Assembly: GCA_963580285.1 (NCBI GenBank)
Contig: OY757026.1
Span: forward strand, 64,109,396-64,173,395
Origin: Lucinisca nassula
Taxonomy: Eukaryota; Mollusca; Bivalvia; Lucinida; Lucinidae
Length of the DNA stretch: 64,000 bases
Direction of reading: 5' to 3'
Part shown: positions 63,501 through 64,000 of the stretch, one piece after another
How the letters are laid out: the number at the start of each line of letters is the position of its first letter
Position numbering within the stretch: position 1 is the first letter of the stretch
Translations under genes and position numbers: made by a program
Notes under the pieces: generated by a model
Told to the model about the DNA's origin: nothing
Databases searched by the model: none
Seen by the model: the letters and a program-made list of their open reading frames with translations, nothing else

Positions 63501-64000
63501 CATTTTGGAGTCACTTGCATAATTGTCCCCCTATTGGGCCCCATATCAGGGAATGTGACGCGAATCTAACCCTCTAAGGATTTTGTCTAGGCAACTAGGA
63601 ACATGTTTAACCTAATACAATATAGATATTTAGAGGCTTTGATGTGTGAATTTTAATGTAAATGTAGAGGCTGTATTATTTACTCCGAACATTTACGCCA
63701 CCTATATTGATTTTCCCCTCGTTGGTCCCCTTAACAGGGAATGTGACGCCACTTGATCCCTATGAATAGTATGCCGAGTCATTTAGCTTTATCGCTGACA
63801 GAACGAAATGCAGATATTTAGAGGCTGAAATGCTGAAAATCGAACCCACGTGTTAAACTTGCATTTATAACGATTTTCAGCACTTACACTGATTTTCCCC
63901 TCTTTGGGCCCCATACTACGGGATGTGACGCTACTTCACTCAATGTACGATTTTGCTCTGACATCAGTCTATATGGTAAACATAATAAATGAAAGATATT
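57501..64000 (+). repeat. Satellite: 556-bp higher-order repeat of three ~185-bp monomers
   Basis: The landmark GCTGCGGTTCCGAAATAG lies at 57881, 58437, 58993, 59550, 60106, 60662, 61218, 61774, 62338, 62894 and 63450. Intervals are 556 bp except one of 557 and one of 564 (an 8-bp CCCTCTAA duplication near 61895). Each unit holds monomer A (TTTGATGTGTGAATTTTA), B (GAGAGGCTGAAAATCGAA) and C (CTGCGGTTCCGAAATAG) of about 188, 182 and 187 bp. All start with GATATTNAGAGGCT and have one GGAATGTGACGC. Copies are nearly identical between units, while A, B and C differ greatly. About 11.7 units are visible and the array runs past the window end. Confidence 0.97.

Overview
This window looks like repeat-rich intergenic or pericentromeric DNA from an invertebrate animal, most likely a bivalve mollusc. 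The grounds are AT-rich DNA without bacterial-style gene packing, many SINE-like elements with AAAC tails, very many short inverted-repeat (MITE-type) DNA elements, GATA/GA microsatellites, and repeats ending in the GAGCC-TTTGG-CTCAGG-type motif that I associate with bivalves. The species assignment is inference. I found no host protein-coding gene I can defend. The only long convincing reading frame is a transposase.

Working names used below. S1: a SINE-like element of about 300 bp ending in GACGGGGACGTTAAACCTC plus an AAAC tail, with about 25 full or partial copies. S2 to S7: other SINE-like families, most with tRNA-like heads. M1: a TA-flanked MITE with a pogo/Tigger-like end. M2: a 210-bp MITE with ends like ACAGTAAAATTCCGCTATTA. 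M3, M4, M5: TTAA-flanked (piggyBac-like) MITEs with palindromic centres. M6 to M11: single or rare inverted-repeat elements. P1: a palindrome of about 70 bp (core TTAGAATCGCCTC) found inside several different MITEs.

Layout. 1-5 kb: a 145-bp tandem repeat, an old SINE split by a 907-bp DNA transposon with an 8-bp target duplication, a long-armed foldback element and several tRNA-derived SINEs. 5.6-9.5 kb: tandem arrays, including an alternating 326-bp dimer. 9.6-26 kb: SINEs, MITEs, a GATA/GA microsatellite and nested insertions. 26.8-29.9 kb: a 52-bp minisatellite, uniform in the middle and decayed at both edges. 30-52 kb: a dense mosaic of palindromic MITEs, S1 copies, duplicated long repeats and two LINE relics. 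52.0-53.5 kb: a complete Tc1/mariner-type transposon with matching ends, TA duplication and an intact 360-codon transposase on the minus strand. 53,700-53,899: an assembly gap of exactly 200 N. 54-56.7 kb: more SINE debris, partly inverted. 56.77-64 kb: a satellite of about 185-bp monomers arranged as a three-monomer higher-order repeat of 556 bp, with divergent monomers at its edge. The array runs off the end of the window.

Nothing here suggests a gene network. The content is mobile DNA and satellite, and its interest lies in how elements are nested, how palindromic modules are shared between families, and in the centromere-like organisation of the terminal satellite.
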